64,000 bases of DNA from Patiria miniata (GCF_015706575.1 NW_024037059.1:28220129-28284128), one strand, 5' to 3'. Counted from the stretch's first letter, positions 12,201-27,225 are shown. Translations and numbers: made by a program. Notes: generated from the sequence alone by a model not told the origin.

Positions 12201-15200
12201 ATCCTGCTGTTGCACAGTTTTAACGTGTTTTCAGATGGGGTTACGATCGATTATGAGCTTTATGTGGCCTTTTCTGGGCTCCCATACATTTTGCACTAAA
12301 TTTAGTCGGGCACCATTTGCAGTCATCAGCTGACATTTGAAGAAAAACAAGTAAAAAAAACAAACAAAACGCGTCGCTGCACCACTTTTGGGGCAAGCTC
12401 CATACCAGAAACCAAAAACTTTTTTTTTTTGCGTTAGAACTGCACTCACTATTTTTTTTTATGAAATGTTATTCACATTCATACACACTTCTTTGTAATG
12501 GTTAACCCTTCTCAGTTATCTAGTTAACACTCATTATAATGTCCAGTGTTCACTGCAGCTTTTGTTTTCATATTTGGGTAATCATAACGTACTTCAATTC
12601 TGAGCTCATTTCTCTATTAAACTTTTTAGAGGTTCACATAAATGTCCCGCACACATTTATAGATGTATAGCAAAGTTCACTGACATTTTAGCTTTGTCAA
12701 GTGTGACTTTTACTTATGCTTGACTATTAATGAATAACTTGGGGGGGGGGGCATACAACTTTTCGATTCTATTCTTCCATACGGTAGACTGATATGACAA
12801 GTCTAATTTCACATGTTTGTACTTGATGCCTATGACTAATGCCAACACAGCCATAAAGTTCCTTTATCACGCAGTTCTAAACTCCCACAAAAAACATATT
12901 GTGCAAAGTCATTCAAGTACAGTCACAAACATACTTCGTACATTCAAAGTTCCTACCTTACATTAGAACACACAAAATGCAAGGGCAACTACGTGATCAA
13001 CTTCACTAACTTAATAACAAGGCTACAGAGTGACTTCTCAGTTATCTAGTTAACACTCATTTTTGTCCAGTACATTTCTCAGAAGGGAAAACCCCCTTTT
13101 CCTGTCGATGAGCAATCTTTTCTGTTAGCACTCAAATGTCAATCTTTTAATACCAAGGCTACAGAGTGACACCACACGAAGGGAATACCATACTGACTGT
13201 TCATCATAACTAGTTGTCACATTATAAACAGCTTGGTTGCAGTGAAACATGGACGTAAAGAAGGGCCACTGCTGGCGTTGTGAGAAACTTCTGCCACAAA
13301 ATTTAGTGTTGAAGTGCTACCAGTGTCCGTTGGCTGAGTACTGCAGCCCGGGCTGCCTGCAGAAAGACAGAGTCAGGCATGGCAGCGTGGAGTGCCAAAT
13401 CTTTGGGCCGAAACGGTGCAACCAATGTGGAAAACAGGGCAATCTCAAAGAGGTACATAACTTTTTTTAAAATCAATTTTGTGTTTGCACTTCTCTTCAA
13501 AATTCTATTGTACAAATCAAAAGGACGTGTTTATTATTTATCACTAGTTATTTTTGTTAGATGTTAAAATTTTACAAGGAAATTCTTTGAGTAACAATTG
13601 AAATTTGTCGTGTCCGGACCTAATTTGTTTTTTTTCACTTTGTGGTCAAAAAGGTACAATACTTTACAGCTAATCATAATCAACATATTTATTTTAAGCC
13701 GAATTACACCGAATGTGCAAGTTTACACTTGACATGTTAATATGGTCACATGACAGGATGATTTTCTTAAGATTTCAGATTCAAAAATATATTCAGTTCA
13801 GATGTTTTAAATGAGGCCAAGTTGTCGTCGACAAATGACAATCATTCCCTCTTGGCATTCTCAATGAAATTCCTGACATTATTCATTGAAACATACATCC
13901 TCATAAATGAATTTCCAATTTTGGTAAGCCTTTTAATTGTATTGAAGCCACTAGCACTTGCAAAACCCATTAGCAATTTCTATTACCAGGGTTCGACCTT
14001 AACTTTTTTGTTCACGAGCCAGCCGGGCTACAGAAACAACTCTTAACTAGCCCGCGGGCATTTTCACTAGCCCGCGTACCCGATTGAAAAAAAAAACATG
14101 GGTATCCGGGTGCCCGTTAAAGAAACCCAAGCGAAAAATTCAAATCACTGAAGTTGCTGTTCAGAATGAGCTTGTCTTACATACGCAGTGTGGACTTCCG
14201 AACAAAAGACGTCCACATAATGTAGGTAGCACCGACGAAGTGTGGACTTGCCCACGTCCACACAGTGTTTCCCCATTTCTGGAAAACAGGTTTAGAGGCA
14301 TTTTTGGGTTAGGTTTATGTGTAGCAGAATGAAGAGAAACACTAAAGGGAATCATTGAAAAAAAATTGGGTTGTAAGAGTTTTCACAGTTTGAGAAAAAT
14401 GAGTTTTTCCACTGGTGTTCCTTAACTACACGAAAAGAAAGGAAAGTCCACACTAGGTATGTGAAACATATGTGGGTGTGCATCAATGCAGCAACATACA
14501 AGTGTGTACAGTGAGCATTAGCTTTTTGGTGAAAACTGCAACATTCATGGGCATCATTAACGTGAAATCTGTTTTGTTTTTCCATGTAGCTGGTTTTCAT
14601 TTTGAAAATCCCCACCAATGACATTCAAAACCTTTCTTTTTCATTGTCTGAGAAGTTATTAAGTAATTTTCTTTGTCTGAGAAGTTATTAAGTAATTTGT
14701 TAAGTTGGTTATGAATACCCGATTCCATAATCTGGGCCCGGTTCCTGACATCAGCGGTCGGATACTCAGGTACCCGGTTCCGATGCACAGCCTTAATTTA
14801 CTCCACCATGAATCCAAAAAAACCATAGAGTGCTGGGGTGGTTTCGGGCAGTGCACGGAGTAACAGTCGGAGCATTTTTGGGCGTTACAGGGACTATTGT
14901 TAAAATGTATGTTTTCCCTGTAAATTCTGTCTCCAGTGTTCAGCTTGCAACAATGCCTGGTACTGCAACGCAGCATGTCAGCAGCAGAGCTGGGCCAACC
15001 ACAAGGATGACTGCAAGCGAGTCACCTCTTACATCAAAGCAGCAGGACTAGATTTCGGCGAACTACACACTGGAATAGGAGATGATGTTCACAAGACGGA
15101 TGACCCGCCAGCTTACATCGGAAACACAATTGCCGTTGACTTTCTGCAACTCGAGGGGAATGAGTGGTCAGAGTTGGCTGATGTCGGAGAGCAAGAGCTG

Positions 15201-18200
15201 AAGAGAGATTATTACGTGTTGTCGGCAGGTTGCGGAGATCTACGGAATACTCTGTTGACCACTGCATCCTTGCCTCCTAGGTACGAGGGAACTGTTCACA
15301 TCACACTGGACGACTTTGATCCGTTCGTGATGGCAAGGAATGTGATGTTCCTTGTCATGATGGTGAAGCATGCAGCCAGAGATGGCATCGCGCCTTCTCT
15401 GGCCACTATCTGGTACTCAGTTCACATCTCTTACAGCGACTACAAGCTGATCCAGGAGATGCTCCAAGAGCTGGTCCAGATGAACTGTGAAGGTCTTTCC
15501 GCTCTCACCTATGGGCTGGTGAGCATTCACGAGGCTGATTTTAGCTACCTGCAAGAGGTCTGGGAGGGATGGCTCAAATTACAGTGCAAACGCAGCGCTA
15601 GGAACTCCATCCAGCTCCATCAACAGAGAAAGAAGATCTTCGATGAAAACATCGGAGCCCAGATAGGGCTACCAATGTACCTGAATCAGATGCCACACGC
15701 TGATGCCAAGTTCATGAGGAAATGGTTCCATAGTGGCTTGTTCCTCTCTGAGAACAAGGACCAAGGCAGTCTTCCTTTTGACAATCCAACGCTGACCGGC
15801 CGACCATCTTTGAAATATGAGTCCAGACAAACACGTCATAATCCTGGCATGAATTCACCAAAAGATTATAGCTTCGTGTACAATGTAAACACTGACGCCA
15901 CTCCTTTCAATGTCTGGGACTGTTTGAGGGTTGCCGAGTTTACTGGCCGAAGCCGCTTGTCCGTGATGGAGAGATACCACGCATACGTGACTCACGTTAT
16001 TCAAGAATCCATCAACTTCATCAGTAAGAGGCGATTAAAGATCGGCATATTCCTGGCTAACTGTCTGGACTTTCCAAACCACCACCTCACACTCAAGATG
16101 CCCAAGTATGACCGAATCTTCACGTCCAATATTCAGGATTTGGTCGGTCTTGGCATACTTCTGAAGACCTTCAAACCACTCCTGAATGGTGACAACGGGC
16201 ACTCTGTCATCATGACACAGACCATGAACTGGATCAGATATACATCTGCGGCAGACGTCCAGCATGTGTCATGGATGGAGGTGTTCAGGTACCTGGACAT
16301 GTGCCAACAAGACACGGGCCTCAGCCGGGACCTCTGCGAAGACGTAAACAACCACAGGGAGTACTACAACAACACTCACTGGTTCCTAGCCTACCTCCGT
16401 GCAGACATCATGGGCGGGGGTACTGGGATACCAGCCAAGGATCGCGTCCCAAAGCTCACCGAAGTAATGCACTTCAATGGAATGCAAATGCGTGACTTCC
16501 GGAAGAGGCTGAATAAGTTGATACCCTTCCAGTATCGTGTGAACGCACGAAAGATAACTTTGCTGAGCGGCATGGATAGAAATTTAGAGTGGTGTCTCCC
16601 CGATCACGATGACTAAAATCAGAGTACATATCGCTAGAGAATCCAGAAACAAATACTCCCTTAATAGAGACCAAAAAAGATGCAATCAACAGTTGAACAA
16701 TATTGCTGTTGTTTGCTCAGGTCCCGATTTCACAAAATGCTAAGACGTGTCTGAGGAAGGTTAACTTGTCTTATCTCACGACTTGTCCTAGGATCGATTT
16801 TACCAACACATCCTAACTTCCTTAGTAATGTGGCTGAACTTGTGTTACCTTATGATTGATCTTAGGGTCATCTTATCTCATGAATAGTGTGTAAATTTGT
16901 ATATCGTCTGAATATCATTGCAATGTCTTCTCATTAATTAAGACGAGTGTCGGCTTAGAGCTATAGTTTCAAGGAAGAAAACCGACGTAAAAACAGATGA
17001 GTAGAGATTTCTGACGTGGGTAGTTTTAATAAAGGAATTATTAACTTACCTACAAAATTTAATTATATGCCAACATTCAGCACCTAGTCGACTTTTTAAA
17101 AAATAAAATACTTTGGGTTTGATCTCGAAAGAGAGTGATGAACTGGGGAGCAAAACGTTTAGGCATAAGGGTATAAATAACAAACTTACAATAAACACAA
17201 AAAAAAACCCAAATAATGCTCATCGGAACTAAATGAAAAGTCTGCAGTATTAACCTCAATGTCGGTATCGCTGGTAGTCCAGTTGTACAGGTGATCTCTT
17301 GTAAATGTTTGGGGGTTATTATTGATGGAACTTTAAGTTGGGGCCCACGCATTGAATACGTGAAGAAAACCGTTTCCTCTAACTAGGTATGCTAAAAAGA
17401 ATCCGCAACTATGTTCCCCAAAGCAGCCTGCACTCTCTTTTTGTTAGCTAAGTTATGCCATCTTTAGATTAGTGAAGTACTGTTTGGGAAGGACGGTACA
17501 TATTTAATGACAATATCCTCAACAAATGTCTGAAAAGAGCAGCGCGGATAATCCTGACGTGTGCATTTTTAACTCCATCAGTCGATATGTTTGCTAGACT
17601 TAATTGGATGTCATTCTCTGAAAGAATTGAGTATAAAAAGGCAATTCTAATGTTTACAAATGTTTTAACAAATTACTCCTCTCTATATGACAAATCTGTT
17701 TACACCACTTATTCAGACTCGTGAAACGAGGACAATCCACTGACGTGACACTGAAGATGCCTTTTGCAAAAAAAAAAAATGTTATGCCTCGAGCTTTGCC
17801 GTAACTGGTACATTCATAATGGAATAACTTGCATGTACAGTTGAGAACCATGACTTCTCTAACCTCATTCAAATCTGAACTACATAAAACATTCAGTCAG
17901 TAATATTTCCGCATTTATGTGAGTATTTTTGTTGTTGCTACCTTCACTGATTATACAAATTTTCCATTTTTCAGCCATGTTCACTTTGCGTGGAATTGCC
18001 CAGACGACATTCATCACTTATCAAGCATTTCCACCTCATTCGAATTTTGATCATATTCCTGAAATGTCTGTGTTCATTGCTGTAAGAACTGTTGAGGCAA
18101 CCTTTTGCATAGTTTGTGTTGCTGGCCTGCAGTTCCATACAAAAGTGTACGTATCACACACACAAACAGTACAGTTCACAAATGTCAAAGGAATGACATT

Positions 18201-21200
18201 TGCGTGCTAGTAACAGGAAGGATTACTCATATGGACAGCAAAAGGGGATTTCCCTTCTGAGAAATGTACTAGACAAAAATAAACTTGACCTAGTCCTGCA
18301 CTCACTACTTTTTTTCATGAAATGTTATTCATAAACACTTCTTTGCTATGCTTAACCTTTCTCAGTTATTTAATTAATTGTTCAGTGTTCACCATGTACA
18401 GCTGCTTTTATTTTCATATTTGGGTAATCATATTAATCTACAATTCTGAGTTCATTCCTCCAATAAACATTTTAGAGGTTCACCAACCGTGTCCTGCACA
18501 CATTTATAGATGTATAGCATAAGGTCATTTACGTTTTAGATTTGTCAACTGCGACTTATATTTACTCTTGACTATTAACAACTACCTTTTTTTGGGGGGG
18601 GGGGGGCATAGAACTTTTCGATTCTATTCTTCCATATGTCAGACAGATAATACAAGTCTACTTTATCATAATGATGCCCATCAATAATGCATGCGAACAC
18701 AGCCACATAGAAATGTCCCTGCAGACACCGCACGATTGAAATAGACCATACTGTTCAGATATTATAAGCGGCTTCATTGCAGTAAAACATGGACGTAAAG
18801 AAGGGCCACTGCTGGCGTTGTGAGAAACTGCTGCTGCAAAATTCAGTGTTAAAATGTAACCAGTGTCCGTTGGCTGAGTACTGCAGCACAGGCTGCCTGC
18901 AGAAAGACAGAGTCAGGCATGGCAGCGTGGAATGCCAAATCTTTGGGCCGAAACGGTGCAACCAATGTGGAAAACAGGACAACCTCAAAGAGGTACATAA
19001 TTTTTTTTAATTAACTAGCGGGATGCCATGCTTCGCTTGGCACTGCTAGCTGGGTGTAGTCATATTACTAATGTTTTACTTTGACCTCAATTTGCATGTT
19101 GACCCCAAGTGGGCATGGGAAGCCTTGGTGAACAATTTTAATTGCCACATTTTTCATCATCAACATTATGTTTTGCATATTAGCGATACGTTTTGGAGTG
19201 TTTTCATAGAGATAATGTTGTAGTACTTACTTATTCAAAGTCTGAAAGAACAAATTTGCCAAAAAAAAGCAAAAATTTTTTTTTTTTACGTGCCAACTGT
19301 GACTTCAGAGGACAGTGAAATTGGAGCATATGTATACCATTTAAGGACCTGCATACAATAACCACGCCTTCCTAATTATGCACTCTTTAGGCCTTTCAAA
19401 AAAAATGTGACACATACATCAGACAGACAGACTGACAGACAGACAGATAGGGTAGGATCTTTTAATAAAGGATTTTGCTTTTGCACTTCTATTCAAAATT
19501 CTATTGTACAAATCAATATAGTGATTATTATCACTAGTTATTATCGTTATTTATTAATTCATGTCTTTATTAAATATTCAAGGCATGTAACAGTGTCAAA
19601 ATCTAGGACATTATTATCAAAACACATTTCTAATGTGTAGAAATGAGAAATTTTGAAAGGATTTTATATTAACAGTATACTAGGGGGACTGGAGAATGGT
19701 CAACTGCAATTCTGCCAAAATATGCAACTATTCCTTCTGCATAACACTAAACCTTTTATCAGAGAACAAATTTTACAGGAAGTTCTTGGAGTAACACTTA
19801 AAAATTTGTCTTGACCTATTTTTTTTTTTTTACTTTGTTGTAAAAGACTGTTCCTTTGGTACAATACAAATACAGCATATTGAGCCAAATTGTACTAAAT
19901 GTGCAAGTTTACACTTGACATTATATGTACCTTGGTCACATGATCTGTTGATTTTGTTTTTAGATTTCAGACTCAACAAGAAATTCAGTTCAGATGTTTT
20001 AAGTGAGACCAAGATGTCATTTGTATTGCCTTTGATGCATAGACATGGGTTACCCCCCCAATATTTTGTAAAACCTGCCCCTTCCCATTCAAATGCCCTT
20101 TTTTTCACCAGCGCTTACCCCTCAAATATTTTGTAAAGAGTTCTCTTTTTTAGTGCCCTTTTTCTGAGTGCCCTTTTTTAAAAGAAGTGGTACCCTTTTT
20201 TGTGCCATCAATTTTTTTTTTTTAATTTCATGCATGTATTGCCCTGAAAAGCACAATGTATTGTCCGTTAGTGTGCATAATCGTCGGTTTGAACAGCGCC
20301 CCCATCGACAAATGGAATCAGCCCCCCCCCAAAAAAAATACAATTTGCACTCAAAATTCAATTGTGAGTGCATCTTGCCCAAATCTACAACATATCCAGC
20401 TATTTCAAAGCCGGTTTTCTCAGTTGCCTAATTCAAACTCCAAGGAAGTAGTTAATATGAAAATAAACATCATACCTCCAGAATGGGAAGGGCTACAGAG
20501 CTCTATTATATACCAAATGAAGTCTTACATTGTTGGCTTTCCAACCATGTATATTAGCTAAATTTCACCTTTTTTTGCGACATAACACCCAGTTTTGTGG
20601 AGTGGGTCACAATTTTGTAAGCTGTATTTTTTTCGCTGTGAATTCTGTTTCCAGTGTTCAGCTTGCAGCAATGCCTGGTACTGCAACGCAGCATGTCAGC
20701 AGCAGAGCTGGGCCAACCACAAGGACGACTGCAAGCGAGTCACCTCCTATATCAAAGCAGCAGGACCAGTTATCGGAGACATGCACACTAAAATAGGAGA
20801 TCAAGTCCACAAGATGTCTGACCCGCCAGCTTACATCGGCAACACAATTGCCGTCGACTTCCTGCAACTCGAGGGGAATGAGTGGTCAGAGTCGGCTGAT
20901 GTAGGAGAGGAAGAGCTGAAGAGAGATTATTACGTGTTGTCGGCCGGTTGCGGAGATCTACGGAATACTCTGTTGACGATTGCATCCTTGCCTCCTAGGT
21001 ACGAGGGAACTGTTCACATCACTCTGGACGACTTTGATCCGTTCGTGATGGCAAGGAATGTGATGTTCCTTGTCATGATGGTGAAGCATGCAGCCAGAGA
21101 TGGCATCGCGTCTTCTCTGGCCACCATCTGGTACTCGGTTCACATTTCTCACAGCGACTACAAGCTGATCAAGGAGACGCTCCAAGAGCTCATCCAGATG

Positions 21201-24200
21201 GACTACGAAGGTCTTTCCGCTCTCACCTATGGCCAGGTGAGCGTCCAGGAGGCTGATTTCAGCTACCTGCGCGAGGTCTGGGAGGGATGGCTCGGGCTGC
21301 AGTGCAAACGCAGCGCTAGGAACTCCATCCAGCTCCATCAACAGAGAAGGAAGATCTTTGATGAAGACACCGAAGCCCAGATTGGGCTGCCACAGTACCT
21401 GAATCGGATGCCTCCAACTGATGCCAAGTTCATGAAGAAATGGTTCCATAGTGGCTTGTTCCTTCCTGAGAACAAGGACCAAGGCAGTCTTCCTTTTGAC
21501 AATCCAACGCTGACTGGCCGACCATCTATAAAATATGAGTCCGCTCTTGGCATGAACTCACCAAAAGACTATAGCTTCGTGTACAATGTAATCACTGAGG
21601 CCACTCCTTTCAAAGTCTGGGACTGTTTGAGAGTTGCCGAGTTCACTGGCCCACCCTGTCTGTCTGCGATGGAGAGATACCACGTATATCTAACTCACAT
21701 CATTCAAGAATCCATCAACTTCATCAGTAAGAAACGATTAAAGATCGGCATATTCCTGGCTAACTGTCTGGACTTTCCAAACCACCACCTCACACTCAAG
21801 ATGCCCAAGTATGACTGAATCTTCACGTCCAATATTCAGGATATGGTCGGTCTTGGCATACTTCTGAAGACCTTCAAACCACTCCTGAACGGTGAAAACA
21901 GGCACTCTGTCATCATGACACAGTCCAAGAACTGGATCAGATTTGCACGCATGGCAGACGTTTTCCAGGTGTCATGGATGAAGATGTTCGACTGCCTGGA
22001 CATGTGCCAACAAGACACGGGCTTCAGCCGGGACCTCTGTGAAGACGTAAACAACCGCAGGGAGTACAATAACAACACTCACTGGTTCCTAGCCTACCTC
22101 CGTGCAGACATCATGGGCGGGGGTACTGGGATACCAGCCTCGGATCACGTCCCAAAGCTCACCGAAGTAATGCACTTCAATGGAATGCAAATGCGCGACT
22201 TCCGGAAGAGGCGGAATAAGTTGATACCCTTCCAGCATCGTGTGAACGCACGAAAGATAACTATGCTGAACGGCATGACTAGAAATTTAGAGTGGCGTCT
22301 CCCCGATCACGATGACTAAAATCAGAGTACATATCGCTAGAGAATCCATACACAAATACTCTCATAACAGAGACCAAAAAAGATGCAATCAACAGTTGAC
22401 GCATTGCCGTTGTTTGCCCACAAACGTTCGCTGATTTCAGGAAATGCTAAGATGCATCTTAGGAAGATTTAACTCGTCTTATCTCGCGACTTGTTCAAGG
22501 ATCTTACTATTAGGAAGATTTAACTCGTCTTGTCTCGCAACTTGTCCTAGGATCGATTCCACCAAACTTAAGACGCATTCAACACATCCTAACTTCCTTA
22601 GTAACGTGGCTGAATTTGTCTTACCTTATGATTGATCTTAGGGTCGTCTTATCTCATGAATAGTGTATTAATTTGTATATCGTCTGGACATCATTGCAAT
22701 TGCTTCTCGTTTAGGACCAGTGTTGGCCTAGAGCCGTAGTTTCAAGGAAAAAAGAACGCTGTAAAAACAGATGTGCAGAGATTTCTGACATGGTAGTTTT
22801 AAGAAAGAAATAACTTACCTAACAAAATTTAATTATATGCCAACGTTCAGCACCTAGTCGACTTTTTTAAAAGTAAAATACTTTGGGTTTGATCTCAAAA
22901 GAGAGTGATGAATTGGGGAGCAAAACGTTTAATCTTAAGGGTATTAATATACAATTGGTGTGGCAGCAACAAACTTACAATAAACGCCAGAAAAACCAAA
23001 TCAATGCTCACTGGAACTAAACGAAAAATCTGCAGTATTAACCTTCATGTTAGTATCGCTGGTAGTCCAGTTGTACATGTGATCTCTTGTAAATGTTTGG
23101 GGGTTATTGTTGATGAAACTTTAAGTTGGGGCCTACACATTGAATACGTGAAGAAAACTGTTTCATAAAACTAGGTATGCTGAATAGAATTTGCGACTGC
23201 ATGTGTTCCCCAATGCAGCCTGCACTCTGTCTTTGTTAGCTTACTGATGTTATCTTTAGATTAGTGTAGTACTGTATTGTCCAAATACTTCGTGTTCGCT
23301 CAATTTACCTTAGGCCGTTAGAAAAGTCTGCTATAGCGATGTCGTTGTAAACTGTACATGTTTCTTTTTAATAGTTGTACAATATTTACAATAACAATAG
23401 TAATCCCATATGCTTTTATCTTATTTCATAGTGCTGTATTGTATTTGTAATGTATTGTGCTTGTACATGTGTGTAGTCATTTGTAGTGTATGCAGGGCGC
23501 CAATGGAAACCAGTTTTTAACTGTTTTGGCATACCCTGGGTAGAGAAATGTGATAATATAAATAAATACATTGTAAAGTGTCTTGCCCAAGAACACAAGC
23601 ACCATGTTTCATGTCAGCGTTTAAACCCATGTACCACAGCATGTGGGTCGAACACTGTAACCACTGGACCACAGCGCTCCACACTGTAGCAGTGATTACA
23701 AACAAAAAGAGCTTGACGAAAAGCGGCGTGCCCAAGGAGGGGGGCCCCAAAGGGGGCTTGTCGCCCCCTCCTGAGACTTTTTGACCGGTTTGATCGTGGT
23801 GATACGTATGTGGCCTATTTTCGAGTACCATAATAGGGTGTAATTGGCGCCACCAACTTCAAAATTGTCTGTCTCCCACCCCCAAAATCAAATATTTTCT
23901 GCAGCCAAAAAAAATTGGGCCCAAAAAAAAATTAGAGATTTTTTTTTCGAGCTCCCCCCAAGCCAAATGCTTGGTGCCACTGTTCACGAATGTTGTCCAC
24001 CCCCATACTGTCAACACCATAGACCTTTATCATGCTGCCACCATTTCAGTCATGTTCCATGTACCCAATAACAGTACCGAATGATACTGTTTTTTGGTGA
24101 AAAAAAAGGAAACAGAATATTTTTCCTTCCTGACTCGCTTTGGTTACGTTGATCTGAATGGGAACAAAAATCAAGACATGATAATGGTATATACCACTTT

Positions 24201-27200
24201 GGCCTTGCTTGATTTGTACAGTGCTTTGTACTTTTGTGCCAGTGCCTAGGGCGGGGTAGGGCCTACGGAACACTGGTGCCTAGGGCCTACGTAACACTTA
24301 ATCCGGGCCTGACTGCATGCGAGCATTGAAAAAACTACAGTCACAAGCGCTAAAGAAAAAGAGGACGATAATGGCGCAGCCTCGGACTGTTGCGGACCCT
24401 GGCGCAGGAGGGCGCTGACACAGGAGGGCGCTGTAGCACGCTATAACAAATCTTTAGTGGTTAAGTTACGTAGAAATATGTAATTATAGGTCCAACAGGT
24501 AAATAGGGAACGAAGTGGACTACAAATATCAATGAATGTGACAATCAAAACTGTCCTTACCTGTTGGGCAAAGGTAACGTATCTCGTAGTCCTGGCACGT
24601 GTCACCGCCTGACTGGTCGCTATCGTAGCAAAGTAGTCCCCTCTGTAGATTACAGCTGCTGGATAGGACCTGACCGGCGGAGTAATATGGCTGCTGGTTG
24701 CTTGCGAGGCGGCACTCCACACCCAATGGGGCGTAGCACATCTCCGCATAGTCCTGAGAGATAAAGTCACATGTCATTTTGTTTTTTACAAATCCAAACA
24801 CTTGTTTGAGACTGTCCTTCATGATTCACCTTGGTCCAAGTGTCATGTATAAATTGCCAAAATGCTTGTTAAGGATTCGCTGTTAACAAATAATGTTTAT
24901 ATAGTTATTACTGCTTATAAGTTGTAAAAAAAAGCGTTAACGGAAAGGGGGGGGGGGGGTGCCACCCAAATGGAGGTGAAACCCGAACATACAAGGCGGA
25001 CTTATATTTGCCCCATGTGGGTTAAATTCTTCTTCTTCCTTGTAAGTGCAGCCTTCATATAATTGAAGATATCACACTACCACAAACACCTAAGCGAACC
25101 CCTTCTCTCTTAGTGATAATTATGTGTTACTGGGTTCTTTAACGTGCATTACACAACACACGGGCCCAACAGCTTTACGTCCCATCGAAGGACGAAGCAG
25201 TAATGGTTAAGTGTCTTGCTTAAGGACACAAGTGTCAAGACCGGGACTCGAACCCACACTCTGCTGATCAGAAACACCAGAGCTTGAGTCCGTCTTTAAA
25301 AGTGATTAAATAACCAGTTGACAACAGAAGAAACAGGGAAAAAGGACAAGACATTCCTCTCCCAAAAAAAAGAAAGAAAAAAGGGTGACAATTGGAGAAG
25401 GCGTGTTGGCTCCCCCCACCCCCTGATTCACTACTGAAAAATGCACCAGTTACCAAACTGACATGGAGCTTTAACTAAACCAGCATAGCCCCTAATAGTC
25501 CAGCGGATATGTGACAAAATATCGATGAATTGTGCACTTTTGCATAAAAGCGTGAAACTTGGCACAGATGTTTATATTCATGCGAGAAAATGTTTTAGAT
25601 GTGGAGCCATCGCAAATTTACCCTTTTAGGGGCGTGGCATCCATTTAAAAAAGGGGGGCAGGACTTGTCGTGCCCGCAGTAAAAATGGTTTTCCCACTTG
25701 TTACAAAAGCAGGAAACTTCACAAAGACATAATTATATAGATTATTAGTGTTTTCCAGATTCGGAGCGACCACAAAAGTTCCTTTTCAGGGGCGTGGCAG
25801 CCATTAAAAGAAAAGGGGGGGTTTAATTATTATGCCCACTTTGGAAAACATTGTGCCCATATTTCATGAACGAATAAAACGTCCCACAGACGTTTATATT
25901 CATGAGGAAAAAAAATCCAGATGTGGAGCCATCTCGAACACACCCTTTTAGGGGCGTGGCAACCATATAGGAAAAAAAGGGGGCGGGGTTTTCATTATGC
26001 CCACCCTGGAAATATTGTTCCCACACTCATAGAGAAATGAAACTTTCCACAAACATTGACATTCATGAGAAAACAAATTCCAGATGTGGAGCCATCTCGA
26101 ACACACCCTTTTAGGGGCGTGGCAACCATATCAGAAAAGGGGGGGGCGGGGTTTTCATTATGCCCACCCTGGAAATATTGTTCCCACATTCATAGAGAAA
26201 TGGAACTTTTCACAGACATTGACATTCATGATAAAAACAATTCCAGATGTAGAGTCATCGCGAACACACCCTTTTAGGGGCGTGGCAGCCATATTGAAAA
26301 AAGGGGGCGGGGTTCTCATTATGCCCAACATGGGAAAAATGTGCCCACATCTCATAAACGAATGAAGCTAATTTCCACAGACATTAATACTCACGAGATA
26401 AAAATCACACGTGGAGCCATCGTAAACACACCCTTTTAGGGGCGTGGCAGCCATAATAAAATGGGGGGGGGGGTAGTCATGATGCCCCTATAAAAGAAAG
26501 TTGTGCCTACCTTTCATAAATGGATTAAATTCCACTCGGACAATATATTCATAAAAATCTTTTTTTTTTTAATGTGAGGCCATCACAAACCTACCCTTTT
26601 AGAGGTGCGGCATCCATTTTTAAAAGGGGGGGGGGGTACTCAATATGCACAAAGTGGAAAATTTTGACCGCGTTTCATATAATAAAATCCACCTCAGATA
26701 GCTGTTTAATGTGTTGGAGTAGGGCCGCCTTTATAGTTGGAATTTACTGTTGACAAACCCTTTGTTATCTTACACTATGCATTCTTGCCTCATCTATATT
26801 AACCCAGTTACTGTTTTTTTTCGTCTGTAGAATTATTGATAACCTTCCAACTGCATCAATATCTGAATTAGGGGTATAAACTGGGGTGCCTCAGTTAGTC
26901 CTGGAAAGACTAGTGTTACTTCTTCAAATACATTGTTTCCCCTGCCTTTTTTTCCTGACAGACCAAAAGGCATATGCAGTGTCGCACCTGTATAACGTAT
27001 AATTTTTTTTTAATGGATTTGGTCGGGGTAAAAAAAAAAACACTCATAAGAGCTTGATATACCATTTTTAAGAGAACAGAGGTGTTGTGTGGTGGGGGTA
27101 CACAGATTAATTGAATGTGAAGTCATAGTTGACGTGTCCACCACTTTGTGAGGCGAGTACATCGTGTTGTTACCCAATCTGCTGTCAATGCGGCGCAACG

Positions 27201-27225
27201 GGTAGGGGGTAGGGGGATTTTACCC

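Larger units (their letters stand above)
11609..23280 (+). repeat. segmental duplication carrying the two MYND genes
   Basis: The segment 11750-17380 and the segment 17970-23165 align over their 5' flanks (for example TGGAATTGCCCAGACGACAT at 11771 and 17991), both exons, the intron edges, and the 3' flank including a LINE fragment. Offsets vary from about 5.5 to 6.2 kb because of private insertions in each copy. Confidence 0.88.

Noticed and set aside
13222-13228. TATA box of MYND copy 1 (ATTATAAAC)
   Set aside because: Only about 27 bp before the start codon and not preserved as a TATA box in copy 2.
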